Of a stretch of 41,134 bases of DNA, positions 1-8,250 are shown in pieces. The stretch's first letter is position 1, and every line of letters begins with the position of its first letter. The position numbers were made by a program, and so were the translations under genes. Under the pieces are notes generated by a model. It worked only from the letters and a program-made list of their open reading frames with translations, was not told the DNA's origin and ran no database searches. The DNA comes from Candidatus Methanoflorens crillii (GTDB taxonomy: Archaea > Halobacteriota > Bog-38 > Methanoflorentales > Methanoflorentaceae), in the NCBI GenBank assembly GCA_003162175.1, contig PMMR01000055.1, positions 1,090-42,223 of the forward strand. The letters run 5' to 3'.

Positions 1-326
1 AAGGTCAGCTGAAGGAATGTTTGCGAAATCCATACCACAAGCAAGGCGACGATGGGGCTAAGCAGGCCAATTATGGCCATCAATCCAACGACAGCAAGCG
101 CTGCAAACGTATATGCCGTCCACATCGTACCAACCGTCTTAGTAAGCCCAACTGCAATCCGCGTGTTGATGCCAGCCGCCTTTTGCTCAGCCTCGTGAAG
201 CAGATTGACATTGCGTGGCTCGTACGGGTGATGTTCGTGTTCAAACAACGCGCTAGTATGGCGATGTGGGTGCGCCGGTGGTACAATCTCTGTTTTGACA
301 GAGTTTGAAGTGGTCTCTCCTTGCAT
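1..326 (-). CDS. Small-family membrane protein, N-terminal part (cut by window edge)
   Basis: The reading frame opens at an ATG (324-326) behind a GGAGG Shine-Dalgarno about 9 bases upstream, and runs 108 codons off the left edge. The first 40 residues are polar and rich in His and Pro. A segment NVNLLHEAEQKAAG follows, then a strongly hydrophobic stretch from about residue 69 to 102 that should form one or two membrane helices, ending at the edge in VVWISQTFLQLT. The layout (HE motif, then two helices) recalls DUF1003-like and low-affinity iron-permease-like proteins, but that is a pattern impression and not an identification. It lies 97 bases upstream of the patatin gene on the same strand, so the two may be co-transcribed. 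Confidence 0.75.
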   Translation of the reverse strand, partial: MQGETTSNSVKTEIVPPAHPHRHTSALFEHEHHPYEPRNVNLLHEAEQKAAGINTRIAVGLTKTVGTMWTAYTFAALAVVGLMAIIGLLSPIVALLVVWISQTFLQLT

Positions 327-423
327 ACTAATTATCCTCCGATTGCTACAATTTGCCTATGTGTTTCTATGTTAGCGCCGCACAGTTTACCACAGCAGCG
401 CCGTATACCGCCGCCGCCGCAGC

Positions 424-1977
424 CTATGGACCGGCTTCATCCGGAATAACTTCTGTGCCCTTTCGCCCGAGGTCGAGCCGGCCCCACGGACTTGGCGGAA
501 GTGGAACGCGCTCGTATTCAGGATCGTGTTCCCATTTAAGCCACACACTTTCGTACTGATCAGGCAGCGAATTCGAGCCGGCAATCTTCAGTCGCTCTCG
601 GACAAAGGGTTTGAGTTCCCTCTTTTGCTGACGAATGGTAAGCAGAATCTCTGTGTCAACCCGCGGGGCTGCTAGCCAATCAGGGACGATGCTCCGCACG
701 TGAAACCGCTGGAATGAAAAAAAGCCTTCTGACGGCGGTTCTTCAGCGTCTGCCCATTGTCTGATAAGCTCGTGCTCGTTTCTCCATATAGTGACGCGTC
801 TGGACGTGATCTCGCCTGTGAGTTGCTTGCATCTGTCACGCCGCTGATCTGGTGCGTCAATTTCGTCAAACGCACACATGTAGCCTTGATCCGCGTTGAT
901 CTTAAGGAGCCCAAAATCAAGCTCGGCCATACCATGAACGGGAACTAAGGGGGCGATAACCGTCAGCGTGGGTCGCACATTGCCTCGGCGCGTGCCTTTC
1001 AGATCGCCTGACGTGATCTCATCAAGCACAATCGCTGCGGAACGGTTCGCGACGTCGATCACGTCAAGACCACCGCCGCTGCTCCAGTCCCGTTCGCTCG
1101 TGCCAAAGTCGTCCGTCCTGATATCGAATAAGCTGCTCGTGCTCCAGTCTTCAGACTGGGAATCGACAATCCCGTCTCTCCCCGTTTGAGTGAGTCTCGG
1201 GAAACAAAGAATCGCATAAATATGGTCCGCACCGCAGTCTATAACCCCTTGAACAGGGACCACCTCTCTGAAGCTGCCATCGACATACCATTCGCCGTCC
1301 ACTTCAACTGGCGGAAACATCACCGGAACTGCTGCTGATGCCAAAGCAGCTTTGATAAGCTTCTCTTTTGATTCGCAGAGAATGTTTACTCGTTTATGCG
1401 TGTTCGGCGTGTCGAGATCCGCGTCGCACGAGCTGTTATAAAAACAGGTTTGTGTTCCCGTGCGAAGGTTCGTCGCGTACAGGCGAAGGGCGATTTTTGA
1501 CGTCAGCGCTGCTCCAACGTCTTGCGCGTCGTCTCGCATCTTTTCTTCAAGCTTCTCTGTCGAGTACAGTGCGCGCGCTTTTCTCACGTCGGCAAACATC
1601 TTCGTGAGGTCCCTCATCCCACTGCATACGATAGCGAGGGCCCCTTCCCGGGACGCGCAAATGAACCGTGCTGCCGCCCCGACCCACGAACCTGCTGCCC
1701 CGTCAACTACGGCGCCAAGAACGGGAGCGATGCTTTCCGACCATTCGTGTTGCGGGATCAGATCGTCACTGAGATTTACGTCCGTCACCCAATATTTTTC
1801 AAGCTTGGCGGCACAACCTTCGCCGGTGGCCACAATCGTCGCGTTGATAGCGCCGATTGAGGTGCCAGAAACGCACGCAATATCTGATAAAATCTCCTTT
1901 TTGTCCAGATATTTGAGCGCCCCGACTTGGAAATCACCGAGCGTTCCACCTCCGCCAAACACGATGCCTATCGGCAT
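424..1977 (-). CDS. Patatin-like phospholipase
   Basis: A 517-residue acyl-ester hydrolase of the patatin family, predicted to act on lipid acyl chains. All core elements are visible: a glycine-rich oxyanion loop GGGGTLG (residues 8-14), the nucleophile elbow GTSIG with Ser40, and the Asp-Gly of the catalytic dyad (Asp233-Gly234 in YVDGS). The fold occupies roughly residues 1-330. The remaining 190 residues are polar and unassigned. No signal peptide is present. The start is fixed by a near-perfect AGGAGGTGA Shine-Dalgarno 4 bases before the ATG. The tail contains LPDQYESVWLKW, which resembles the LPxxVxxVY motif of three decayed frames further right. Substrate unknown; a host- or membrane-directed role cannot be told apart. 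Confidence 0.9.
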   Translation of the reverse strand: MPIGIVFGGGGTLGDFQVGALKYLDKKEILSDIACVSGTSIGAINATIVATGEGCAAKLEKYWVTDVNLSDDLIPQHEWSESIAPVLGAVVDGAAGSWVGAAARFICASREGALAIVCSGMRDLTKMFADVRKARALYSTEKLEEKMRDDAQDVGAALTSKIALRLYATNLRTGTQTCFYNSSCDADLDTPNTHKRVNILCESKEKLIKAALASAAVPVMFPPVEVDGEWYVDGSFREVVPVQGVIDCGADHIYAILCFPRLTQTGRDGIVDSQSEDWSTSSLFDIRTDDFGTSERDWSSGGGLDVIDVANRSAAIVLDEITSGDLKGTRRGNVRPTLTVIAPLVPVHGMAELDFGLLKINADQGYMCAFDEIDAPDQRRDRCKQLTGEITSRRVTIWRNEHELIRQWADAEEPPSEGFFSFQRFHVRSIVPDWLAAPRVDTEILLTIRQQKRELKPFVRERLKIAGSNSLPDQYESVWLKWEHDPEYERVPLPPSPWGRLDLGRKGTEVIPDEAGP

Positions 1978-2395
1978 ACGTTCACCTCCTAATCTACGGT
2001 TTTTGCAACGCGATGGGAGTCCTGCTCTCAGGCGAGTTAAACTCTGAATATGTGTGTGGAAATCAGACCGTATTAACCGGCACCTTTTGCAGCTTCTTGA
2101 ACAGGCCTCGGGATCGTTTAAAGCGTACTGACAGATTGGCGAACATTGCGGTAGGACTCGATTCGCAGCGCGAAATCATGACGCCTTTCTAGGAAAAAAA
2201 GTTGTTGATTGCGAGTGTTTTTAGCTTAAAGGCAATGCGAAGGGCGATGTGCCAAGCCTATAAGCTCTGCAGAGCGGCTAGCTCCTCGAAGCGCAGTAAG
2301 CATACCCGCAAACCTGCCTATCTCTTGTTGGCCTTATGCCGTTGTCTTTTTTTGTCAATTAAAGGCTAATCTGAAGGCTGGCAAGGCTGCGATTG
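1978..2395 (-). other. Gene-poor stretch upstream of the patatin gene
   Basis: No convincing reading frame, tRNA or repeat is visible in this 418-base stretch on either strand. It must hold the promoter of the patatin gene, but I see no clear TATA element at the usual distance. An oligo-T run lies near 2347-2353 (+). Confidence 0.5.
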
Positions 2396-2545
2396 TTACG
2401 ACAGGGCCCAGTCTCTTATATACACTTCATATACATTCTCCGGCAGCCGATGCTTGTAGAATCGCCAATCGACTCCCGAAACGCCGTGAGTGAGTCGGCA
2501 TCTGTATAGATAGAACGTCTTCCCGATAAGCAGTTGCTTTTCAAG
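2396..2545 (-). pseudogene. LPxxVxxVY-motif remnant A
   Basis: A 49-codon open stretch without a start codon, bounded upstream by an in-frame TAG (2546-2548) and ending in TAA (2396-2398). It encodes KHRLPENVYEVYIRDW near its end. The same motif returns in frames at 3045-3128 and 4016-4156 on the same strand, with third-codon-position differences, which suggests descent from a coding sequence. Probably the 3' end of a decayed gene. The parent family is not recognised. Confidence 0.35.
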
Positions 2546-2587
2546 CTAGCATCGGAGCCGCAGAGGATTTCCAGGAAAAGAGATCCT

Positions 2588-2914
2588 TCAGATATCATAA
2601 CCTGTGGCCGAATTGTACTGTTCTCTTATCCTCTTCGCAGTATCGCCGGGCACTCTCTCCTCCAGCAGGTCTAGAAACATCCCGGCAGCCTCTGGGGAGA
2701 TGCACAGCAAGCACTCTGAGCCGTCCAGGATAAGGTCGGCCAGATACTTGAGGTCCTCTGTTGATAGCCTCTTCAGCCGGTCCTGTAAATCCTCATCGTC
2801 GGTTGCAAAATGCATGGAAACCGGTGGCAGGATGGAACGGTAATGGGTGGGCATACTCGCCTCCGGGGCAAGCTTCCTTAAGATCTCGTTATCCTTCTCA
2901 TTGAGCTTTCTCAT
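2588..2914 (-). CDS. Small hypothetical protein
   Basis: A 108-residue soluble acidic protein with no recognised domain. It starts MRKLNEKDNEIL and has a conserved-looking centre ILPPVSMHFATDDEDL followed by two amphipathic helices. I chose the ATG at 2914 because AAGAGG lies 6 bases upstream; the frame can be extended to 3004, but that adds a Cys/Arg-rich segment with no ribosome site. It lies between remnants B and A of the LPxxVxxVY motif, so it could belong to the same accessory gene group. Function unknown. Confidence 0.65.
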   Translation of the reverse strand: MRKLNEKDNEILRKLAPEASMPTHYRSILPPVSMHFATDDEDLQDRLKRLSTEDLKYLADLILDGSECLLCISPEAAGMFLDLLEERVPGDTAKRIREQYNSATGYDI

Positions 2915-3044
2915 GTGCGTCCTCTTGAAAGGGAGTAACCATTCTCGTAGTAATATCTTGCGACACCCCGTGGACAGATCGCAGTGCCTTTGCTGCCCAG
3001 CCAAGATTTCGATGCATAATGAGTGGATGGCGCCTACCTGCGGC

Positions 3045-3128
3045 TTAAGATGTTGCGAACCGCGTATCTCTCCAATACTTCAAATACACATGAAATACGT
3101 ACTCAGGCAGCGGAGACTTCCACTCACC
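3045..3128 (-). pseudogene. LPxxVxxVY-motif remnant B
   Basis: A 27-codon frame between two stops (TAG 3129-3131 upstream, TAA 3045-3047 at the end) that encodes EWKSPLPEYVFHVYLKYW. It matches remnants A and C at Leu-Pro, Val, Val-Tyr and Trp. There is no start codon, so this is read as the decayed end of a gene of the same kind. Confidence 0.35.
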
Positions 3129-3178
3129 CTACGCGCTCACAAAAGCTTTATCACATCTATTTCATCTCTCAATAAATT

Positions 3179-3979
3179 ATGAGCGTTGAGCTCAGTTCAC
3201 TTGAAAAGACGTTGGTAGTCCCGCTGTGGCACAGAGCACAGACAAGCAAAGCACACCCTGAGCTACTGAACGATGTTAAAGCTATTGAGCTCGTCAACCA
3301 TCTTGACTACAATTTTTCAATCTTCGAGCAGCGCTTCACTGTTGAGGATAGCTTCAGGTCTGCGGCACGAGCGCGGCAGTTCGACGACAAGCTTCGAGCG
3401 TACATGAGCACACATCCTGATGCGTCGATAATGAATCTCGGCGCAGGCCTCGATACAGCCTTTTACAGGGTCGATAACGGATCCATTGAATGGTACGACC
3501 TCGATCTCCCGAACGTCATCGCTCTGCGCAAACAATTACTGCCTGAAACCAATCGAGTCAAGTACATCGCCAAGTCGCTGTTTGATATAAGCTGGTGTGC
3601 CGATATGGAGCACACCGATAACGGCATCTTCATAGTAGCAAAGGGTATTTTGTGGTTCTTTGAAGAGGCGGAGATTAAGCGCTTTTTCTCATCACTCGCT
3701 GATGCGCTGCCGGGAGCAGAGCTTATCTGTGAGGCCAGCTCTACGCTTGGCGCGCCGATTGTCAATGACTCATTAAGGTCCGTTGATATGGAGGTAGAAG
3801 TGAAGTGGGAGTTGGGGGACGCACGCGTCATTACCCAATGGGACAGCCGCCTAACGCTCATCGACCAGACTCCGGCCTACTTAATTCCGCGAGATCCAGC
3901 GTGGGGAGAGCAAACCGTGGAAAACATAGATGCGAGCGAGCTGACCAACACTTTATCTATTGTTCATCTGTGCGTGTAA
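3179..3979 (+). CDS. LCM/PPM1-type SAM-dependent methyltransferase
   Basis: A 266-residue class I methyltransferase of the leucine carboxyl methyltransferase-like family, which includes many small-molecule O-methyltransferases (polyketide-type Tcm enzymes). The SAM-binding loop is seen as NLGAGLDT (86-93), followed by the acidic strand end EWYDLDLP (104-111) and the AKGILWFF segment near residue 155, all typical of this family. The ATG at 3179 has no Shine-Dalgarno; an AT-rich CTTTATCA element about 30 bases upstream suggests a near-leaderless transcript. It is flanked on both sides by decayed frames and stands alone. The acceptor substrate cannot be predicted. Confidence 0.85.
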   Translation: MSVELSSLEKTLVVPLWHRAQTSKAHPELLNDVKAIELVNHLDYNFSIFEQRFTVEDSFRSAARARQFDDKLRAYMSTHPDASIMNLGAGLDTAFYRVDNGSIEWYDLDLPNVIALRKQLLPETNRVKYIAKSLFDISWCADMEHTDNGIFIVAKGILWFFEEAEIKRFFSSLADALPGAELICEASSTLGAPIVNDSLRSVDMEVEVKWELGDARVITQWDSRLTLIDQTPAYLIPRDPAWGEQTVENIDASELTNTLSIVHLCV

Positions 3980-4015
3980 TGCCCCCGCGTTTTGCGACAC
4001 TCAACTCGCTGAAGA

Positions 4016-4156
4016 CTAAAAATCATGACAATGTTTGAAACGGCCATCTTTCCAATACCGCATATAAACATCATGCACGTTATCAGGCAGCGCATGCTTG
4101 TAATGCCCCCACTCGCTCGATCTAGAGCCGCTGTCGGAGCCTGTATTAGGCTCTTT
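4016..4156 (-). pseudogene. LPxxVxxVY-motif remnant C
   Basis: A 46-codon frame (TAA just upstream, TAG at 4016-4018) without a start codon. It encodes a Ser/Gly-rich lead, then GHYKHALPDNVHDVYMRYW and a short basic tail. It is the longest and best preserved of the three motif copies. It overlaps the small hairpin at 4137-4158. Confidence 0.35.
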
Positions 4157-4158
4157 TT
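4137..4158 (+). terminator. Hairpin plus T-run downstream of the methyltransferase
   Basis: GAGCCT and AGGCTC form a 6-bp stem around a 5-base loop and are followed directly by TTTT. Oligo-T stretches end transcription in archaea, so this could end the methyltransferase transcript, although it lies about 160 bases past the stop codon. Confidence 0.35.
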
Positions 4159-4405
4159 ATGTGCGTGTCCAATCTGTCCTGTACATCCTTCGAAGTGCTG
4201 AATAAGCGGGTTTGGGGCAAACTCTGCTAAGTCAGATCAGGCTTATTTTCCGAAAACAACCGACGTTATCCGCGCCCTAATCGGTTGTTCCAAGCCTTAA
4301 GGCCGCCAACTCTACAACGTAAACCGTTTGAGCTTCGCAAAGACTCCTCCTTCCCGCCTCTGGAAGGAACGAGCACGGCAACAACAACAATGGTACTCGC
4401 AGGGC

Positions 4406-5037
4406 CTATAACGTTGGGATATGGGGCGTCAGTTCGGCCCAGTCGCTGCCGACGGCCTTTTTAATGAGTTCCTTTGTGCCGGCGAAGGCAGGTGCCGGCA
4501 TCACCATCTGCCAGATACGGGTCATGTTCTCACGATCGTCATGCCCCATCAACGGGAACATCCACGCCACTACTTCCGGAAACCGCTCCTGGGGAACCGT
4601 GCTGGACATGATGCCAACCGCCTTCCCTTGCTCGGGCCAAGGCGACTCGTTCGGTGAAAATCCGGTGGAGGTGGGTATCCTCCTTACCCAGGTGGATATT
4701 GAGATGAAAACGGAACGCAGCGGTGGCCCGGGCTGTTGTTAACGGGTCGCGTGAAGCGTACGTTTTACTCAACTCGTCAAATGCCGAGTCCAAACCACGG
4801 TGGTCTTTCACATAGGCCTCAGCAACCAGCGGCGACATCCTCGAGCACGGGGAAGATAGCTAACTCTTCTCTGTGGGCGAGCCAGACCAATACTTCGTTG
4901 AAGAACCGGAAACGCTCGACGGTGGCGGCAAGACCCTCATCTCCCCGTGCTGCGTCCAACGCTGCGGCATCAATACGCTCCATGTCATGCCCGAACGCAT
5001 TGTGAAGCGCCCGTATCGCATCCACAGGTTCTGCCAC
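4406..5037 (-). pseudogene. Hemerythrin (HHE) domain protein, two frameshifts
   Basis: Three abutting frames join into one hemerythrin-like protein of about 210 residues. Frame 1 starts with GTG at 5037 behind an AGGGGG ribosome site and reads to IFPVLEDV. A +1 shift (or 2-base loss) near 4832 leads to PLVAEAYVKDHRGLD and on to HLGKEDTHLHRIFTERVAL. A second +1 shift (one extra G) near 4635 leads to EQGKAVGIM and the normal end. Candidate metal ligands are visible: His in ALHNAFGHD, HREE, KDHRG and FHLNIHLGKEDTH. Family members bind a di-iron centre and sense or carry O2 or handle iron and NO. There is no other stop within the joined frame, so this is either a recent pseudogene or two sequence errors. 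Confidence 0.8.
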
Positions 5038-5362
5038 GACAATTCCCCCTGTGTTTTAATTATAAAAGATTACCTCTCTGAATGATGCAGATCCTATTCC
5101 CCACACTGAAGAGTGAACGTATAACGCGTTTCGTGTCCATTTGCGCAAGCTTTCCAAGGTAAACGTACGTTCCTTGTTTTCTCTGCCGTCAAAAAGAGTT
5201 TCCGTGATGCCGTCGTATCCGACTAGAACGTCACCTTCACTTTGCAGGCCTGAGTGCGTTTCGTCGTGCGATTCTATGAAACTCTCTTCTTCGTCCGGCA
5301 ATCCGGTTTACTCTCAGAAGTATCTACGTTGAACGCACCAAAACCAACAGCGTGGAAACGGC
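5038..5362. other. Intergenic region between the hemerythrin and ftr genes
   Basis: A 325-base stretch. A TTG-initiated minus-strand frame of 81 codons (5056-5301) exists but has no ribosome site and no recognisable domain, so I do not call it a gene. Nothing else is seen. Confidence 0.4.
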
Positions 5363-6274
5363 TCAGGGAAACAGCTCACGCAGATTGATCTTAAATTCGC
5401 CCAGTTTTCCACCGTAGTTACCCGCGGAAATTCCGACGACACCGTCGATGTCCAAGGTGGCTTCAATTCCTTTCTTCATCGCCTCTCTAACTGTTTCAAG
5501 CGACGTTCCGTTAATCACTATCTCGGGGATATACCGGACGCCCTCTGGAACCTTGTGGATCTCCCTCAATCTGTGTTTAAGCGAAGGACAGAAGGGATCA
5601 TTTGTGGTAGGACCTATCAACGGAAAATGGGTTTCAGGCTTCGAACCTGCAGCGCACACATCGAAAGGCGTCACTACGCCCGTTACGCGGTGAATTGCAT
5701 GCAGGGCATTTTCTCCAGCTTTTCTTAGAGCTTCTTTTGTTGAACACATGATCCAGAAATTCGCACCCATTACGCCATGGGCGTACCCCAAACGCCTTTC
5801 AATGATGAAATCTGGGACCATAAGTGGCACAACAATAACGTTTCTACCAAAGCGTTCTTCCTCCCATTCATGTCCGTCTCCGCAATGCCCAATCCGCTCC
5901 ATCATATCCATTTTACCCTCTGCGTTCCGTAACGCATCGAAGACCGCGGTGAAGGGTTTAACAAGTATGTCTTGGCGAATCCTGTAGGAAAGTTCAGCCT
6001 CAAACTTGTGTAATGAAGCAGTGAAGGCGTTATTCTTGTCTAAACCTGCCCAGAGCTGCAGGACGGCTCCCTCGCGTTTATCTGGAGTCGCATCTTCGTC
6101 AAGCCACTTCTCAACGCCGCCTTCGACTCTACCAATCACAACTGAAGGTGTTGCCGTTGAGTCTTCGGCTGCACCGTGCAAAGTTGCCCTGTCGTCGGCC
6201 GTGATTATCACTCGGCAAAAAATACCTGCAAATGCCTCGGAATACGTGTCGTCAATTTCAGCTTTGGACGCCAT
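5363..6274 (-). CDS. ftr: Formylmethanofuran:tetrahydromethanopterin formyltransferase
   Basis: Transfers the formyl group between methanofuran and tetrahydromethanopterin in the cytosolic C1 pathway, in either direction (methanogenesis or methyl/alkane oxidation). At 303 residues it matches the family length of about 297. Family marks: IDDTYSEAF near the N-terminus, [11 protein letters not shown] near 225, and the C-terminal block [14 protein letters not shown] ending LRELFP. The N-terminal half looks divergent from textbook Ftr, for example a [12 protein letters not shown] stretch around 130-141, which suggests a paralogue. It stands alone, with no fwd, mch or mtd genes nearby, and faces away from a TrmB-type regulator across a 261-base gap. 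The ATG at 6274 has GGGAGG about 13 bases upstream. Function is secure at family level; whether it is the main Ftr is unknown. Confidence 0.88.
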   Translation of the reverse strand: MASKAEIDDTYSEAFAGIFCRVIITADDRATLHGAAEDSTATPSVVIGRVEGGVEKWLDEDATPDKREGAVLQLWAGLDKNNAFTASLHKFEAELSYRIRQDILVKPFTAVFDALRNAEGKMDMMERIGHCGDGHEWEEERFGRNVIVVPLMVPDFIIERRLGYAHGVMGANFWIMCSTKEALRKAGENALHAIHRVTGVVTPFDVCAAGSKPETHFPLIGPTTNDPFCPSLKHRLREIHKVPEGVRYIPEIVINGTSLETVREAMKKGIEATLDIDGVVGISAGNYGGKLGEFKINLRELFP

Positions 6275-6535
6275 AGCTCATCCGAGCCTCCCGACGGATT
6301 CTCCTCTGACCTTCTTACTGAGTTCGTTGCTCTCTTTCACTATTGATCCTCTATTCCTAGCGGCAACTATTTGAACCTTGGGTAACCCTTTGAGGCGCTC
6401 CTTTCTTGCGGCTATTTGACAAGTGGGGAATAGCACGGCATTTTTTGGTTGAAGCGACACACCGAGTTTTACCCCTCTCCTCTTTCTTAAGCCAACCTAT
6501 ACCTGTCATTTAGCGCACATACATTGTGATCAATA

Positions 6536-7294
6536 GTGACCACTGACGGCGAGTTTACCCGCCGTTTAATTGGATTCGGGCTCAGCGAAAAAGAGGCGCA
6601 ACTCTATCTGCACCTGCTCAAGTACGGGCCAAAAACCCCCTCGCTGCTCGCAAAATCGCTACAAACCTATCGCGAAGACGTACATCGCACACTGATGAGC
6701 CTCATCGAGAAGGGTATGGTGCGCCCCTCACTTGACTCCCCCGCCGTCTATGCAGCGATCGACCTCGACACGGCCCTCGGATCCGCACTGCAAAAGCAGC
6801 AGACCGAGCTCCGCGAGATAGAAGCGAAGAAGCGCGAGCTTCAGGAGCTCTCGCAACAACAGCGGTTTCGCCCCTCCGACGAAGTGAGCACGTTCAAGAG
6901 CATCAAGAGCATCAAGGGACTCATCGCTGTCGCTATGCCCCTAATTGACCCCATGCAGGAGGAATGGCGTATCGCCGCCCCTGCATACCTGACTGTTGTC
7001 GCCTCCCTCTTTGGAGTCAATGACGCTGCGTATGAATTTATCAAGCGAGGAGGAAAGGTGCGGGCCATCGTCGACATTTCGTACCAGGTTATTGAGCCCG
7101 TGCGAGAAATGATCGCCATCAGTGAAGAAGTGCCCCACATCGATCAGCAAGGAATCATGTTCGTCGTATTTGAGAGAAGAATCTCCATAAGCGCGATCAA
7201 CGCGGAAGTCAAGCGTATATCTCTCAACGAACCTGTCTCTGGACTTTGGACCGATGATCCTGTGTATGCTCAGTACCTTGCGTCTACGTTTTAG
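6536..7294 (+). CDS. TrmB-family transcriptional regulator
   Basis: A 252-residue DNA-binding regulator. Residues 10-70 form a TrmB-type winged helix (GFGLSEKEAQLYLHLLKYG, then a recognition helix around TYREDVHRTLMSL and the wing VRPSLDSPAVYAAID). A Gln/Glu/Lys-rich coiled coil follows at about 83-112, typical of the dimerising linker. The C-terminal 130 residues would be the effector or dimer domain and lack an obvious sugar-binding pattern. The start is GTG with no ribosome site seen. It is divergent from ftr, and the shared 261-base spacer is the likeliest operator site. Regulation of ftr or C1 metabolism is an inference from position only. Confidence 0.85.
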   Translation: MTTDGEFTRRLIGFGLSEKEAQLYLHLLKYGPKTPSLLAKSLQTYREDVHRTLMSLIEKGMVRPSLDSPAVYAAIDLDTALGSALQKQQTELREIEAKKRELQELSQQQRFRPSDEVSTFKSIKSIKGLIAVAMPLIDPMQEEWRIAAPAYLTVVASLFGVNDAAYEFIKRGGKVRAIVDISYQVIEPVREMIAISEEVPHIDQQGIMFVVFERRISISAINAEVKRISLNEPVSGLWTDDPVYAQYLASTF

Positions 7295-7367
7295 ATGGTG
7301 TGGGGACAGTCGGTTCCTGCAGAGCTGCGCATACAAGAACTACTAGAACGCGGCCCTCCGCAAGCAC

Positions 7368-7435
7368 AAAAAAAGCCGCGGCACGACCGGCGATGACAAT
7401 GTTCTCTGTTGATTACTGTTAAGGGGCTTTTTTTT
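7368..7435 (+). terminator. Oligo-T terminator with inverted repeat
   Basis: AAAAAAAGCC at 7368-7377 is the exact reverse complement of GGCTTTTTTT at 7425-7434, with a 47-base spacer. The T8 run on the + strand is a plausible archaeal terminator for the TrmB-type regulator. Confidence 0.45.
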
Positions 7436-7714
7436 AACGCCTGCGTTAGCAGCGATGCAAGATTTGTCGCCGACTTCTAACCCGGCGTGCCGTCTGGAGC
7501 AATGGCGAAAGGCGCAATTGCTCGCAGTGTAAAGCATGCAAGCCTAGGTTCTAATATCATAGAATCTGCGACGAACGAAATCGTCTGGCTTCTCTCAGCT
7601 GCTGGTTGTCTTCTCTGCGCACTACGGTTTACAAAGAAGTCAAAAATGCCAGCCCCCCCCATTCTTTATAAAAAAGTGAAACGGAGCCCGATTTGGCGTT
7701 TTCACGCAGTCGGG

Positions 7715-7724
7715 TTTAAATATG
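7715..7724 (+). promoter_or_regulatory. TATA-box-like element
   Basis: TTTAAATATG lies about 57 bases before the ATG at 7772 and would start transcription near 7750. It has the shape of an archaeal TATA box and seems to serve the decayed frame downstream. Confidence 0.35.
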
Positions 7725-7771
7725 CCTTTTGGTGAATGCATGACTAGAGTTAACATGGACAAGATCGGAAG

Positions 7772-8240
7772 ATGAGATCGTTTACTGTCGACGAACTCGT
7801 TGCTGCTCTGGGCTGGCCTAAGGAGGTCTAGAGGATCAGTTTCGAACGAGTGCGTGTCGAAGGAATCAGAGTGGAGCGCATAAAGAGGGATAGTCAACAA
7901 ATGCCCTAAACAGACCCCGTTCGGGGTCGTAAATACTACAATGCAAACGAGCGGGGAAAAATGGCCTAGGGATTGACAAAAAAAGGATAGACACACGTCT
8001 AACCGGCCTTTGCATGAAACTGCTGAAGACCTGCGCGGCTTGTTTAATCAGGTTGAGACAGAGGTACAAAACACCGATAGGTCTTAGCTGGAGCTTGAGA
8101 AAAGTTGAGAATCAAACGCGGGCGGTGAGATAGGCCTGCGGGCCATTGAGGTGACGAATCGCAAGCAATTAATAGTTACGCTTGAGAAGCAATTGCGTCA
8201 GTCGAAACGGAGCGAGAATTCGAAGGGCGACAGGCAAGGT
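7772..8240 (+). pseudogene. Decayed coiled-coil/DNA-binding-like ORF
   Basis: Two consecutive frames read like one degraded protein. Frame 1 starts ATG 7772 (MRSFTVDELVAALGWPKEV), is broken by TAG (7829) and TAA (7907), and continues through RGRKYYNANERGKNGLGID to an A7 tract (7978-7984). One extra base there would join it to frame 2, HETAEDLRGLFNQVETEV, which is broken by TAG (8085) and TGA (8106) and ends in the Lys/Glu/Gln-rich TNRKQLIVTLEKQLRQ. The second half has heptad-like spacing, so a coiled coil is likely. No family is recognised. The reading rests on composition and frame continuity, so chance is not excluded. Confidence 0.4.
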
Positions 8241-8250
8241 TGCTTCTGCA

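Larger units (their letters stand above)
7295..7771 (+). other. Non-coding stretch with terminator and promoter elements
   Basis: No gene is supported here. It carries an oligo-T site near 7428-7435, an 8-C tract near 7654-7661 and a TATA-like element at 7715-7724 that faces the decayed frame beginning at 7772. Confidence 0.4.

Noticed and set aside
1460-2047. 195-codon + strand frame antisense to the patatin gene
   Set aside because: It mirrors the patatin coding sequence, which has intact motifs and a strong start; low-complexity Ser/Ala/Arg/Pro composition is typical of an antisense shadow.
5056-5301. 81-codon TTG-initiated frame between the hemerythrin gene and ftr
   Set aside because: No ribosome site, no recognisable domain, rare start codon.
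6278-6460. 60-codon minus-strand frame ending four bases before ftr
   Set aside because: It would fit an operon, but the GTG start has no ribosome site at a usable distance and the peptide shows no family; probably leader DNA.
7913-7928. GACCCC-GTTC-GGGGTC hairpin
   Set aside because: It lies inside the decayed frame and lacks a T-run, so I do not call it a terminator or RNA.
7772-8240. TAG stops in the decayed frame as possible pyrrolysine codons
   Set aside because: TAA and TGA also interrupt the same frame and a frameshift is needed, so amber read-through cannot restore it. No pyl genes are present.
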